Source of the DNA: JAWKRB01 sp041389885 | GTDB taxonomy: Bacteria; Myxococcota_A; Polyangia; Polyangiales; Ga0077539 | Reading direction: 5' to 3' | DNA: 64,000 bases | Assembly (NCBI GenBank): GCA_041389885.1 | Contig: JAWKRB010000023.1 | Span: forward strand, 62,001 to 126,000 | In this document: piece by piece, positions 28,456-39,227 of the stretch | Layout of the letters: each line of letters opens with the position of its first letter | Position numbering within the stretch: position 1 is the first letter of the stretch | Program-made: the position numbers and the translations under genes | Notes under the pieces: generated by a model | The model's database searches: none | Seen by the model: the letters and a program-made list of their open reading frames with translations, nothing else | Told to the model about the DNA's origin: nothing

Positions 28456-28935
28456 ATGAGCGCCCTCGAGCCCGTGCGAATCCCGCTGAAGCCGCAGACG
28501 AAGCTCTTCGCGACGAACCTCGTGGTGCAGCCGCCCCTGGCGGGGCTGTTCCTCTGGATGGCCCTCAGCGACGAGTCTCGCGGCACGAGGGTCTTCGGCG
28601 CGCTCTTCGCGGTCATCGCCGTGACGCTCTTCGCGTTCAGCGCCCTCGCGCTCCACCGCGTGCGGGGAAAGACCTTCGAGGCGGTGGTCACCGACGTCGA
28701 CGCGACGATTCCGATCCCCTTGCGGGGCAACGAGATCCGATTCGCGCTCAAGGACGTGAAGGAGGCTCGCGTGGTCGAGACGAAGACCGCGACGCGCTCG
28801 TTCTGGATGCTCACGCTCCGCTGGGACGAAGGGGGCGAGACGAAGAGCACGGTGGTGGCGAGCCAGTTCGTGGGGGACGAGGCCTTCTTCGCGCTGCGCG
28901 ACGCGCTGGCGGCGCGGGGCGTGGCGCTGAGCTGA
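28456..28935 (+). CDS. Small membrane protein, PH-like
   Basis: From the ATG at 28456 the product is 159 residues. Two hydrophobic segments (LVVQPPLAGLFLWMAL and VFGALFAVIAVTLFAFSALAL) form a hairpin near the N-terminus. The C-terminal 90 residues look like a bacterial PH-type beta domain, FEAVVTDVDATIPIPL, RFALKDVKEARVVE and FWMLTLRWDEGG. No enzymatic motif is visible. It follows the ABC-F gene by about 40 bases and is convergent with the broken kinase at 28938-30381, with only two bases between the stop codons. Confidence 0.65.
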   Translation: MSALEPVRIPLKPQTKLFATNLVVQPPLAGLFLWMALSDESRGTRVFGALFAVIAVTLFAFSALALHRVRGKTFEAVVTDVDATIPIPLRGNEIRFALKDVKEARVVETKTATRSFWMLTLRWDEGGETKSTVVASQFVGDEAFFALRDALAARGVALS

Positions 28936-28937
28936 GC

Positions 28938-30381
<1,444 letters not shown>

Positions 30382-30433
30382 CGCCGCGGATCATCCGATA
30401 CACTGCGCGGCGGCGACAAGCGCGCGACGACCG

Positions 30434-30910
30434 ATGGACAGCATTCCTCCCCCCGATCCCGGCCTCGCGCTGGAGGCGCTCTCTTCGCGGGTCGAGCGCG
30501 AGATCGCGCGGCTCGACGGCGCGCGCGCGACGCAGACCGAGCTGATCGGCGGCTGGGCGAAGATCGGATCGGGCCTCGACCACGTGCTCCGCGCGGTCTT
30601 CGTGCAGCAGTGCGGCGCGCTGGGCCTCGCGCCGGGCGCGACCTTCGCGCGGGTGACCCGCGAGGCCTGGGACCTCGAGCGCGCCTCGGCGGGTCAGCTT
30701 CTGCACGCGGTGAGCGCGATGAGCGCGAGCGCCCGTGGCCGGGACGCGGGGCTCGACCGCGCGACCGCGCACCTGGCGCACCCCACGATCGCGCGCACGA
30801 TCGAGCTGCGCAACGTGCTGATCCACGCGCGGAGGGAGCCGACGCGCGAGGAGCTCTCCGCCGTGCTCCGCGCGCTGCGCGTGTGGATCGCCGCCGCCCG
30901 CGGGGGGTGA
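30434..30910 (+). CDS. Hypothetical cytoplasmic protein
   Basis: The ATG at 30434 opens MDSIPPPDPGLALEALSSRV, giving 158 residues. The protein is soluble, largely helical by composition and Arg/Ala/Leu-rich, with segments such as LDHVLRAVFVQQCGALG, LLHAVSAMSASARG and TIELRNVLIHARREPT. The last resembles the RN-x(2,3)-H pattern of HEPN-type domains (RNVLIH), which is suggestive but not enough for assignment. It is divergent from the broken kinase (start 30381), 52 bases apart, and lies upstream of the kinase at 31034 on the same strand. Confidence 0.6.
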   Translation: MDSIPPPDPGLALEALSSRVEREIARLDGARATQTELIGGWAKIGSGLDHVLRAVFVQQCGALGLAPGATFARVTREAWDLERASAGQLLHAVSAMSASARGRDAGLDRATAHLAHPTIARTIELRNVLIHARREPTREELSAVLRALRVWIAAARGG

Positions 30911-31033
30911 GCGCCCGAGCCTCGCGGGACGCGATGCGCGAGGACTCGCCGCGGCCCGCGCGAGGTCGCCGCGGGTTCTCTCTGACGTCACGGTGTGAAC
31001 CCGCGGTGAGAACCGATATCCTCGTCGGCTGAC

Positions 31034-33052
31034 ATGGCAGGCCTGCAGCAGCTTCTGGCGGGGACGGTCTTTGCGCGGGACTACCGGGTGATCCGCCCCC
31101 TCGCGGAGGGGGGCATGGGCGCGGTCTACGTCGCCGAGCAGCTCTCGACCGGACATCACCGCGCCCTCAAGCTGATGCATCCCCAGCTCGTGTCGGACGT
31201 GCGCAGTCGCGAGCGCTTTCTGCTCGAAGCGCGGCTCGGCTCGCAGATCGGCAGCGTCCACGTCGTCGAGGTCACCGCGGCCGGCGTCGACGAAGACAGC
31301 GGCACCCCATGGCTCGCGATGGAATTGCTCGAAGGGACCGACCTCTCCCAAGCCCTCGCGGCGCGCGGTCCGCTCGACCCGCCCACCGTGCGCGACCTCT
31401 TCGATCAGCTCGGCGACGCGCTCGGCCGCGCGCACGCGCAGGGGATCGTGCACCGGGACCTCAAGCCCGAGAACCTCTTCGTCGCGAGCTCTCGGCTGAA
31501 GGGCGTGCCCTTCGTCTTGAAGGTCCTCGATTTCGGCATCGCGAAGATCGTCGCGGAGCACCAGACGGCCGCGACGGTGACCTCGGCGCTCGGATCTCCC
31601 TTGTGGATGGCGCCCGAGCAGGCCAACCGCGGCGCCCGCGTGCGCCCCGCGACCGACGTCTGGGCCCTCGGGCTCATCGCCTTCAACCTCCTTACGGGAA
31701 AGCCCTATTGGGTGAGCGCCAACGTCCCCGAGGAGGGCTTCAACCTCCAGGCGCTGCTCGTCGAGATCATGGTCCAGGCCCTCGCGCCGGCCTCCGCGCG
31801 CGCGGCTGAGATCGGCGCGGGCGGCGCGCTCCCGCCCGGCTTCGACGCGTGGTTCGCGCGCTGCGTGAACCGTGATCCCGACCAGCGCTTCGCCGACGGA
31901 GGGCAGGCGACCGCGGCGCTCCTCCCGCTGCTCGCGCCGACCGGCGCGTTCGCGGCGACGAGGACGCTCCAATCGCCACCGGGCATCGTCCCGCTGGCGC
32001 CTACGTACCTGCCGACTCCGCCGACGGCGATCATGGACCTGACCGCCGTGCCGGGGACGGCCCTTCCGCCTTCACGGGCGGCTCAGCCTGCACGGGCTGG
32101 GTCTGTCCTCGCGGGCGCGGCCCTGCTGGGGGGGATCGGCCTCGCGGGCGCGGTGGCGCTCACGCGCGAACCCTCGCCCCCGACCCCGGCCCCGACGTCG
32201 TCGCCCGCCACCGTGGTCGTGCCGGCGGAGCGCCCCGCGCTGCCCGCGCCGCCCACGGCGGCAGCACCCGAGGCGCCGGCGGAGCCACCGTCCCACGAAG
32301 GGACGATCGACCTGGGCGACGTAGGCGCGGCGGACTCCGATCCCGGCGCGTCCGCCGACCCTTCCGCAGAGGGCGTCCCGCGCAGCGGCGGCGAGGTGGC
32401 TCCGACGGTGCGCGCGGGGGCTCCCGCGGTGAGCGGCATGCTCTCTGCCGAGGTGATCCGCCGCGTGGTGCTGCGCAACCTCGGCCAGGTGAACCGCTGC
32501 TACACGCAGGGTCTCTCGATGAACCCCGAGCTCGCGGGCCGGGTGGTCGCGCGCTTCGTCATCGGTGCGCGCGGCGAGGTGGCGAGCTCGGGCGTGGGTG
32601 AGAGCTCGATCTCGGCGCCGAGCGTGGGCGAGTGCATCGCCGCCGCGGTGCGCGGCTGGCAGTTCCCCTCGCCCCAGGGCGGCATCGTCATCGTCAGCTA
32701 CCCCTTCATCCTCTCGCCGGGGCGAGCACCCGGCGCCGCCTCTCCGCGCAATCGCGTGGTCTCACCGCGCCCGTCGCCGTCCGCCCGAGGCGACCTCCCC
32801 GACACGCCCGACCGCGCGACCGTCGCGGCGGCGATGCGCGCGGTCGCGCCCAGCGTCCGCGCGTGCGGCAGCGGCGGCGTGGTGACGACGCGCGTGGTGT
32901 TCGCGGGCACGGGTCGGGTCACGGCGGTCACCGTGCCTCCGACGCTTCCCGCGTCCGTCGCGTCTTGCGTCGTGCGTGCGGCGCGTCGCATCACGCTCCC
33001 GCCCTTTCGCCGCCCGAGCTTCTCCGTGAACTACCCCTACACGCTGCAGTGA
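31034..33052 (+). CDS. Transmembrane Ser/Thr kinase with AgmX/PglI-type C-terminal domain
   Basis: The kinase domain (about residues 15-290) has LAEGGMGAVYVAEQ, RALKLMHPQL, QGIVHRDLKPENLFV, LKVLDFGIAKI and GSPLWMAPEQ. A membrane segment (VLAGAALLGGIGLAGAVAL) lies near 360, followed by a Pro/Ala/Thr linker. From about 455 there is an AgmX/PglI-type domain: VIRRVVLRNLGQVNRCYTQG, NPELAGRVVARFVIG and GWQFPSPQGGIVIVSYPF. A second, shorter stretch near the C-terminus repeats the theme (PSVRACGSGGVVTTRVVFAG). AgmX was described in myxobacterial adventurous gliding; here the domain would be periplasmic. Length 672 residues. Confidence 0.88.
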   Translation: MAGLQQLLAGTVFARDYRVIRPLAEGGMGAVYVAEQLSTGHHRALKLMHPQLVSDVRSRERFLLEARLGSQIGSVHVVEVTAAGVDEDSGTPWLAMELLEGTDLSQALAARGPLDPPTVRDLFDQLGDALGRAHAQGIVHRDLKPENLFVASSRLKGVPFVLKVLDFGIAKIVAEHQTAATVTSALGSPLWMAPEQANRGARVRPATDVWALGLIAFNLLTGKPYWVSANVPEEGFNLQALLVEIMVQALAPASARAAEIGAGGALPPGFDAWFARCVNRDPDQRFADGGQATAALLPLLAPTGAFAATRTLQSPPGIVPLAPTYLPTPPTAIMDLTAVPGTALPPSRAAQPARAGSVLAGAALLGGIGLAGAVALTREPSPPTPAPTSSPATVVVPAERPALPAPPTAAAPEAPAEPPSHEGTIDLGDVGAADSDPGASADPSAEGVPRSGGEVAPTVRAGAPAVSGMLSAEVIRRVVLRNLGQVNRCYTQGLSMNPELAGRVVARFVIGARGEVASSGVGESSISAPSVGECIAAAVRGWQFPSPQGGIVIVSYPFILSPGRAPGAASPRNRVVSPRPSPSARGDLPDTPDRATVAAAMRAVAPSVRACGSGGVVTTRVVFAGTGRVTAVTVPPTLPASVASCVVRAARRITLPPFRRPSFSVNYPYTLQ

Positions 33053-33265
33053 GGGGGCGCTGCCGGGGCTGATCGCGCGTCGGCGCGTTCGCCGAGCTCG
33101 CGCGTCGACGTCGTCCCTGGCGTCCTCCGCTGGAGTCTCCTGCCTTCGGGAACGGTCGTGGGAGAGGTCGAGGGAGACGCTCCTCCCGACCTCGCCACCA
33201 CGACCCTGATCCTTCGTCGGGCGTCCGTGGGGCGCGGCCTCGCCTGGTCGGGTAGCATCGCCCGA

Positions 33266-35680
33266 ATGCGTGGCGTCGCAGTCCACATGGGTATGGTGGC
33301 GTGTCTCGGGCTCATGGCCTGCGACGGCAGCGGGCCGGTCCGGATCTCGCCGGGAGAGGGCGACGGGGGGAGCGGGGGCGTCGCCACCGACGCGCCCGCC
33401 CCGATGGACGCGCCCGCCCCGATGGACGCCTCGCCGCCGGACGCGTCCGCCCCCCTCGACGCCGCGTCCGCACCCGACGTGCGCGCGACCGATGTGCCTG
33501 CGGTGCAAGACGTTGCGCCGCCCTTCGACCCCGGCGCCGACCTTGCGGCGCTCACCGCGGGCGTGCGCACGATCAACCTCGGGAGCGCGCTCGCGTCGGC
33601 CCTGGTGGTGCACGGCGACCGCGCGTTCCCCGTGGTCTACGACGCCAACGGCGCGACCTTCATCGCCGCCGCCCGCGCGGGCCTCGGGCGCGTGCTCGCC
33701 TACGGCCACGAGGGCCTCGCCAACGACCCCGCCAACACCACCGACGACCGCGGGGTGCTGGTGCGCAACGTGGTCCGCTGGATGAGCGACGGGCGCACGG
33801 GCGCGGTGGTCGGGATCCAGGGCAGCCGCGCCGCCCTGCGCGACCACCTCACGGCCGCGGGCTACATCGTGCGCGCGGCCACGCCCGCCACCCTCCACGG
33901 GCTCGAGGTGTTCGTCACCGACGCCGGACAGACCCGCACCGCGGACGAGACCGCGCGACTGCAGTCCTGGGTGCGCGCCGGGGGCGGGCTCATCGTGACC
34001 GGCCACGCCTGGTACTGGGGCTATTCGAACAGCGACCCCTACCAGAACTTCTCGGGCAACCAGCTCCTCAACGACCTTGGCCTCACCATCACCACCGACA
34101 ACGACCCCACCCACAACACCGCCGTCCCGGTGCGCCCGCCCACCGACCTGGAGCACGCGGCGCGCGCCCTCGCGCGGGTGCGCGACCACACCCGAGGGAC
34201 CTCTCCCCTCGACATGACCCAGCAGGTGCGGGCGAGCGCCACCGTGCGACGCGCGGTGCGGGTGATGGCCGTCGACAGCGCGTACATCACCGAGGCGCGC
34301 GCGCTGCGGGCGATGCTCCCCGACGTGATCCCCACGAGCGCCGCGCCCGTGCGGCCCGCGACCATGCCCATCCCCGCGCTCACCGTGGTGATCGACATGA
34401 AGCTCGCGCGCGAGCTGCCCGTGGGCGAGCTGCGCGCGCACCCCGCCGCGCGTGACTTTCCCGGCGCGGTCGCGTCGCCCGGCGTCACCGTCACCCGCGC
34501 CGTCGACCTGAGCTACGCGGGGCGCACCCGCCGCGTCGGCGGGTCGAACGAGCGGCCCGTGTGGCGCGGCCTCGGGCTCTACGCGCCCCCGGGCGTGACC
34601 GTGACCGTCGACGTGCCCCCCTCGGTCGCGGCCGACGGTCGCTGTGACGTGCTCGTCGGCGCGCACTGGGACGACAACACCGGCACCGACGCCTGGAGCC
34701 GCGTGCCCGTCATCACCCGGACCTTTCCGCTGCGCGCGGCGCGCACGCTCGTGGGCAACGCCTTCGGCGGTATGGTCTACCTCCGGGTGCCCGCGGGCGT
34801 CGCGCTCGGCGTGCAGAGCGTCACCGTCGCGGGCGCGGTGGCGTCGCCGCGCTTCGTGAGTGGGGTGACGACGGCCGACGCCTGGCGCGCCTCGCTCGCG
34901 TCGACCGCGGCGCCGTGGGCCGAGCTCGAGACCGGGCGGCTGGTCCTCACGGTGCCCACCGAAGACGCGCGGGCGGTGACCGACCCCGACGCGCTCATGT
35001 CGTTCTGGGACAACGTGATGGACGCCGACGCCGACCTCGCCGCCCTCGACCGCGCGCGACCGCGCGCCGAGCGCGTCGTGTTCGACCGGCAGATCGTCGC
35101 GGGCTACATGCACGCGGGCTACCCCATCGAGGCGTTCGTGCCGCAGGCGCGCGAGTCGCTCGACCTCGCGGCGCTGCGGCGCGCGGGCAACTGGGGCTTC
35201 TTTCACGAGATCGGGCACAACCACCAGTTCGGCGACTGGTCGTGGAGCGGCACCGGCGAGGCCACGGTGAACCTCTGGTCGGTGTACGCCATGGAGCGCG
35301 TCGTGGGCCTCGCGCCGCGCTCGGGTCACCCCGCGGTCACCCCGAGCGAGCGCGCCGCGCGGGTGCAGGCGTACATCGCGGGCGGGCGAAACTTCGCCCG
35401 CGACTGGAGCGTGTGGACGGCCCTCGAGACCTTCTTGCAGCTGCAAGAGGCCTTCGGCTGGACCCTCTTCACCGATCTCAACGGGGAGTACCTCGCGCTG
35501 CCCGAGAACCAGCGGCCCGCCGACGAGTCTGAGCGTATCCAGCGGTGGGTCGTACGCAGCTCGCAGCGGGTGAACCGCAACCTCGTGCCGTTCTACGCCT
35601 CGTGGGGCTTTCCCATCACCCAGGCCACCCGCGACGCCACCGCGGCCCTGCCGACCTGGGCCGAGAACCCGATGCGCTGA
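33266..35680 (+). CDS. M60-like (enhancin-type) metallopeptidase lipoprotein
   Basis: The ATG at 33266 begins MRGVAVHMGMVACLGLMAC, a lipoprotein signal; the upstream open frame is not signal-like. An Asp/Ala/Pro linker with repeats of TDAPAPMDAPAP follows. Residues 90-330 resemble a glutamine-amidotransferase-like or ThuA-like accessory module (RVLAYGHEGLANDP, GGLIVTGHAWYWGYS). The peptidase part contains the zinc motif HEIGHNHQFGDW and a downstream Glu in GTGEATVNLWSVYAME, the pattern HExxH(x)nE of the M60/gluzincin family, which degrades mucin-type glycoproteins in characterised members. Length 804 residues. It is likely surface-exposed; the substrate is unknown. Confidence 0.85.
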   Translation: MRGVAVHMGMVACLGLMACDGSGPVRISPGEGDGGSGGVATDAPAPMDAPAPMDASPPDASAPLDAASAPDVRATDVPAVQDVAPPFDPGADLAALTAGVRTINLGSALASALVVHGDRAFPVVYDANGATFIAAARAGLGRVLAYGHEGLANDPANTTDDRGVLVRNVVRWMSDGRTGAVVGIQGSRAALRDHLTAAGYIVRAATPATLHGLEVFVTDAGQTRTADETARLQSWVRAGGGLIVTGHAWYWGYSNSDPYQNFSGNQLLNDLGLTITTDNDPTHNTAVPVRPPTDLEHAARALARVRDHTRGTSPLDMTQQVRASATVRRAVRVMAVDSAYITEARALRAMLPDVIPTSAAPVRPATMPIPALTVVIDMKLARELPVGELRAHPAARDFPGAVASPGVTVTRAVDLSYAGRTRRVGGSNERPVWRGLGLYAPPGVTVTVDVPPSVAADGRCDVLVGAHWDDNTGTDAWSRVPVITRTFPLRAARTLVGNAFGGMVYLRVPAGVALGVQSVTVAGAVASPRFVSGVTTADAWRASLASTAAPWAELETGRLVLTVPTEDARAVTDPDALMSFWDNVMDADADLAALDRARPRAERVVFDRQIVAGYMHAGYPIEAFVPQARESLDLAALRRAGNWGFFHEIGHNHQFGDWSWSGTGEATVNLWSVYAMERVVGLAPRSGHPAVTPSERAARVQAYIAGGRNFARDWSVWTALETFLQLQEAFGWTLFTDLNGEYLALPENQRPADESERIQRWVVRSSQRVNRNLVPFYASWGFPITQATRDATAALPTWAENPMR

Positions 35681-36054
35681 GCGGGCGCGGCGCCCGGCGC
35701 CAGGCTCCCACCCGAAGATCGAGTGGACGACGACCGCGGCGGGCGGGTGGCCGCGCGCACCTCTTCGCCGATCGGCGGGGAGGTGCGGATGGCCTGGTGG
35801 ATACGAATCTCCGCCCACGCATGCACCCCGATCGCGCCCGATCTCGCGCTCGATCTCGCGCTTCAGGGTGAGTGCCTGACGCCGCGCTCGCTGGAGTGAG
35901 TCACGTCGTGCGGTGCGGCTTCACGAGCTGTCCGCGGATCGGTGGAGGATCCTCCGCCGGGTAGATCACGCGCTGCAGAAGCGCTGCCGAGGTGTGGCGG
36001 ATGCTCCTCGGCGTTCGGCGCGGCGAACGCGCAGCCCCGGCGCGCGAAAACCAG
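35681..36054. other. Intergenic region upstream of tRNA-Ser
   Basis: No gene is supported. Apparent open frames on both strands either are tails of shadow frames or run through the tRNA gene. Confidence 0.6.
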
Positions 36055-36141
36055 CAGAGGAGAAGGGATTCGAACCCCTGGTACCCTCACGGGTACGGCG
36101 GTTTTCAAAACCGCTGCCTTCGACCACTCGGCCACTCCTCT
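36055..36141 (-). tRNA. tRNA-Ser (anticodon UGA)
   Basis: Read on the minus strand, the 87-nt gene has an acceptor stem AGAGGAG pairing with CTCCTCT, a D-arm TGGCCGAGTGGTCGAAGGCA, an anticodon stem GCGGT/ACCGC around the loop TTTGAAA (anticodon TGA), a long variable arm GTACCCGTGAGGGTAC as expected for serine, and the T-arm GGGGTTCGAATCCC. The CCA end is not encoded; the acceptor is followed by G then CTGG. Confidence 0.97.
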
Positions 36142-36305
36142 AGAACGCGCGGACCATAGCGCAACGCGCGGCCGCCTGCCCAGCGCGCGGCGCGGGCTCC
36201 CTTCGGCGGGCGACGTCGATTCGCCCGCTCGCAACGTTCGTCCCTTCACGTGAGCTCGCGCGGCGCTCAGCCTCGAAGGACGACCCACACAAGCGCCGCC
36301 CGCGC

Positions 36306-36626
36306 TCACTCCGTCTCGGGCGCCTCGGCCGCGTCGAGGGAGGCCTCGACGGGGTCGCCCTCGGCGGGCCCCGGCTCCTGCCCCGCGATCGGCGGGACCT
36401 CGGCGGCCCTGGCCTCGGGCTCGGCCGGGCCCCTGGCCTCGACGGCGGGGAAGGCCGGCGCGGGGTAGGGCGGCGGAGCGTGCGGGGAGACCGGCGCGGC
36501 GGGGAGCGCGAGCGCGTCTTTCACGGCCTGCGCGTGCGCGACGGCGGCCTCGCCGAGCTCGCCCCCGCGCTCCACCGCGTCGCGGTGCACCGCCTGGCCA
36601 TCGATCTTCGCCGTGTTCTCGGTCAT
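36306..36626 (-). CDS. Small acidic Ala/Pro-rich protein
   Basis: The ATG at 36626 is preceded by a good GGAGG ribosome binding site (in GGAGGCTGCGATG). The product is 106 residues, begins MTENTAKIDGQAVHRDAVER, and after a short helical part becomes a Pro/Ala/Glu-rich tail (PVSPHAPPPYPAPAF, GQEPGPAEGDPVEA). Such composition suggests a disordered protein. No family is recognised. It is divergent from the metallo-beta-lactamase-fold gene at 36696, about 70 bases apart. Confidence 0.55.
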   Translation of the reverse strand: MTENTAKIDGQAVHRDAVERGGELGEAAVAHAQAVKDALALPAAPVSPHAPPPYPAPAFPAVEARGPAEPEARAAEVPPIAGQEPGPAEGDPVEASLDAAEAPETE

Positions 36627-36695
36627 CGCAGCCTCCGTTCTTCAGCGCGTCGTCGAAGCGACGCCCGCGGGATCGGTTATACCTCACCGCGCGAG

Positions 36696-37334
36696 ATGTT
36701 CATCGAGACCTTTCCTGTTCCTCCGCTCGGGTGCAACTGCGTGATCCTCGGCGACGAGGTCGCGAAGGAGGCCATCGTCATCGACCCCGGCGGCGACGCC
36801 AAGGGGATCCTCCGGCGCCTCCGCGAGCGCGGGATCACCGTGAAGAGCATCGTGCATACGCACACGCACATCGACCACGTGGGCGCGACGGCCGAGGTGC
36901 AGCGCGAGACCTCGGCGCCCGCGCGCATCCACGAGGGCGACCTCTTTCTCTACGACATGCTCGAGGTGCAGGGGCAGATGCTCGGGATGCGTGGTCCCGC
37001 GCGGGCCGAGCTCGACAGCTTTCTGCGCGACGACGAGACCCTCGCCGCGGGCGCGGCGTCGCTCACCGTGCTCCACACGCCGGGGCACACCCCGGGGAGC
37101 GTGTGCTTTCAGTCCCACGACGGCGAGCGCGCGGTGGTGCTCTCGGGGGACACCTTGTTTCAAGGGTCCATCGGCCGCACCGACCTCTGGGGCGGGGACT
37201 CTGACCTCATTCTCACGTCGATTCGGGGGCGGCTGCTCTCACTGCCGGACGACACCGTGGTGATCCCCGGCCACGGCGGCGCGAGCACCATCGGCGACGA
37301 GCGGCGCCGGAACCCCTTTTTGCGCGCCCGCTGA
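36696..37334 (+). CDS. Metallo-beta-lactamase-fold hydrolase, glyoxalase II-like
   Basis: The ATG at 36696 begins MFIETFPVPPLGCNCVILGD, the usual opening of the family in which GCN-C-x-I-L follows. The di-metal site is intact: HTHTHIDHVG (HxHxDH), His in HTPGHTPGSVCF, Asp in VLSGDTLFQGSIGRTD, and His in VIPGHGGAS. At 212 residues and with GRTDLWGGD it matches the short glyoxalase II/YcbL-type hydrolases that cleave thioesters such as S-lactoylglutathione, although the physiological substrate is open. Cytoplasmic. It is convergent with the lipoprotein gene at 37337, two bases away. Confidence 0.9.
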   Translation: MFIETFPVPPLGCNCVILGDEVAKEAIVIDPGGDAKGILRRLRERGITVKSIVHTHTHIDHVGATAEVQRETSAPARIHEGDLFLYDMLEVQGQMLGMRGPARAELDSFLRDDETLAAGAASLTVLHTPGHTPGSVCFQSHDGERAVVLSGDTLFQGSIGRTDLWGGDSDLILTSIRGRLLSLPDDTVVIPGHGGASTIGDERRRNPFLRAR

Positions 37335-37336
37335 GC

Positions 37337-38491
37337 TCAGCGCCAGGCGGCCGAGAGCGCCACGGGGTCGAGCTCGGTGGGCGACACCGGCGCGTCGGGC
37401 GAGATCGGGATCGCGCTGTCAAAGGGCAGCAGCGTGGCGCCTCCGGTGCTGAAATCACGGATGCGCCAGGCGAGGTGATAGCCCGGCCCGAGGTCGGCGA
37501 AGGCGCTCTGGCGATACACCGCCGCGTCGGCGTCGCCACCGGGGCCGCGCCAGACCACGGTGATCTTCGAGATCCCGCGCAGCACGTCGCCCGCGGCGAG
37601 GTTCATACGGCGGTCGTCGTCGAGGTCGTCGTAGACCACGATCATCGCCGTCGCGAGGGGGACATCGCCGAGGGTGTAGCGCACGCCCTCGGGCGGCGCG
37701 TCGCTCAGAACCAGCGGAAACTGTGACCAATTTCCGAGGAACCGCAGCTGCACGCCGTTGCTCTCGACCAGCCCCTGGGTCATGGGCCGCACCCAGAAGA
37801 GCGCGGCGCGGGGGCTGGTGAGGGGGCGCTGGGTCTCGGGGCGAATGCGCTCGACGCCGCCGAGGAGGTTGAGCTGCGCGGCGCCCTCGAGCACCCCCGC
37901 GCGACGGAGCTCGAGGTCGGGGCTCTCGGGGCCGAAGCGCAGGAGCATCGAGTCGGGACCCATCGCCGTGAGGGTGTAGGTCGCCTGCCCCCCGGCGACG
38001 ACGAACTGACCCCGCTCCGAGTCGAGGAGGCCCGGCACGGCGAGGCCGTTGGCGGAGAACTGATCCATCTCCATCTGCACGCCGCTGTACGTAATGTGCT
38101 CATTGAAGAGCATCGCCACGCTCAGGGCGAAGCGCTGCGGCGTGAGCCGCAGGTACCCGTTGGCGCGAATCGGGACCATCATCCCCGTCATGGGGTTGGT
38201 GAAGAACGAGCCCGTGTCGGTGGCCTCGACGCGGACCCCCTGCATCCCGTTGAAGCCGTAGCGCACGATGCGCCATCGACCGCTGAGGTCCATCGCGGGC
38301 GCGTCGGCGGGCGCGGGCGCGTCGGTGAGGGCGGGCGCGTCGGCGGGCGCGGGCGCGTCGGTGAGGGCGGGCGCGTCGGTGAGGGCTGGCGCGTCGGCCG
38401 TGACCGAGGCGTCGGGCGACGCGGTCGCGGGGACCACGGTCGAGCTGCATGCGGCGCCGAGGAGGGTGAGGATCGTCGCGAGCTTGCGCAT
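37337..38491 (-). CDS. Putative lipoprotein with DAPA-repeat linker
   Basis: The ATG at 38491 gives MRKLATILTLLGAACSS, a lipoprotein signal with lipobox LGAAC. The upstream open frame lacks signal character. A linker of about 35 residues repeats TDAPALTDAPAPADAPA and its encoding DNA (about 38290-38400) is tandem-repetitive. The 330-residue domain begins MDLSGRWRIVRYGFNGMQ, which suggests a lipocalin-like or META-like start, and contains TYSGVQMEMDQFSANG and MIVVYDDLDDDRRMNLAAGD. No family can be assigned with confidence. It is likely a surface or periplasmic lipoprotein of 384 residues. Confidence 0.72.
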   Translation of the reverse strand: MRKLATILTLLGAACSSTVVPATASPDASVTADAPALTDAPALTDAPAPADAPALTDAPAPADAPAMDLSGRWRIVRYGFNGMQGVRVEATDTGSFFTNPMTGMMVPIRANGYLRLTPQRFALSVAMLFNEHITYSGVQMEMDQFSANGLAVPGLLDSERGQFVVAGGQATYTLTAMGPDSMLLRFGPESPDLELRRAGVLEGAAQLNLLGGVERIRPETQRPLTSPRAALFWVRPMTQGLVESNGVQLRFLGNWSQFPLVLSDAPPEGVRYTLGDVPLATAMIVVYDDLDDDRRMNLAAGDVLRGISKITVVWRGPGGDADAAVYRQSAFADLGPGYHLAWRIRDFSTGGATLLPFDSAIPISPDAPVSPTELDPVALSAAWR

Positions 38492-38633
38492 GATGGGCAG
38501 GATCTTAGTCCGTACGCGCGGTCCGAACGAAGCGGGGCGGCGTCTTTCGGGCCGCGGGCCGCGCGCCTCGGTCGGGCCCGACGGTAGACACGGCGCCCAG
38601 AGGGGGAGACTCTTTCGGAGAGGAGGCGAAGGC

Positions 38634-39155
38634 ATGAAACGTCCGCGCATGAGACCGACCTTCGAGATCCCCCTCGCGGTCGATCCCCAGGAGGTGCTCG
38701 CGCAGCTCCGGCGCAGGCTCCGCGACACCGACTGCCACGCCGACGGCAGCGTGCTCCGCCAGGGCGCCGAGATTCACACCAGCGGCGCGCGGCAACACTT
38801 CTGGTCGCCCACGCTCAGCGTGCAGATCGAGCGGCGCGAGGAACAGACCGTGCTCCGCGGGCGCTTCGCGCCGTCGCCCAGCGTGTGGATGCTCTTCGTC
38901 GGGATCTACGGGATCGTCGCCATGGGCGGCCTCGCCGCGCTGATGTACGGCGTGAGCCAGGTCATGCTGGGGTGGTCGCCGTGGGCCTTCTGGGGCGTGC
39001 CCGCCGCGGCGGCGCTCGGGGCCTTCGTGTACGGCGCGGTGTTCATCGGCCAGGGGCTCGGCGCCGAGGAGATGCACATGCAGCGCAGCGTGGTGGAGCG
39101 CGCCGTCGAAGACGCGAGCCGCCCCGCGGTCACCCCCGACGACGCGCAAGGGTAA
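38634..39155 (+). CDS. Two-TM membrane protein
   Basis: The ATG at 38634 has a strong AGGAGG site eight bases upstream. The 173-residue product begins MKRPRMRPTFEIPLAVDPQE, has an N-terminal soluble region that looks beta-rich (AEIHTSGARQHFWSPTLSVQ), then two hydrophobic segments, WMLFVGIYGIVAMGGLAALM and FWGVPAAAALGAFVYGAVF, and a short charged tail. The fold resembles SRPBCC/PH-like cytosolic domains attached to a membrane hairpin, but I do not recognise the family. It lies between the divergent lipoprotein (start 38491) and the VIT/VWA gene. Confidence 0.68.
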   Translation: MKRPRMRPTFEIPLAVDPQEVLAQLRRRLRDTDCHADGSVLRQGAEIHTSGARQHFWSPTLSVQIERREEQTVLRGRFAPSPSVWMLFVGIYGIVAMGGLAALMYGVSQVMLGWSPWAFWGVPAAAALGAFVYGAVFIGQGLGAEEMHMQRSVVERAVEDASRPAVTPDDAQG

Positions 39156-39227
39156 TCCCCCCGCGGGAACCTTCGCGGCGGCGCGCTGTCACTCCCCGCA
39201 GCACATCGTCGTGCGGAGGTGGTGGCC

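Noticed and set aside
30434..30910. Assignment of the protein as a HEPN ribonuclease
   Set aside because: Only a short RNVLIH resembles the HEPN motif; no partner nucleotidyltransferase is next to it and the remainder gives no support.
35863..36687. Long open frames on both strands near 36060-36140, for example a plus-strand product with EEKGFEPLVPSRVRRFSK
   Set aside because: They read through the tRNA-Ser gene, and this peptide is a known artefact of translating serine tRNA antisense.
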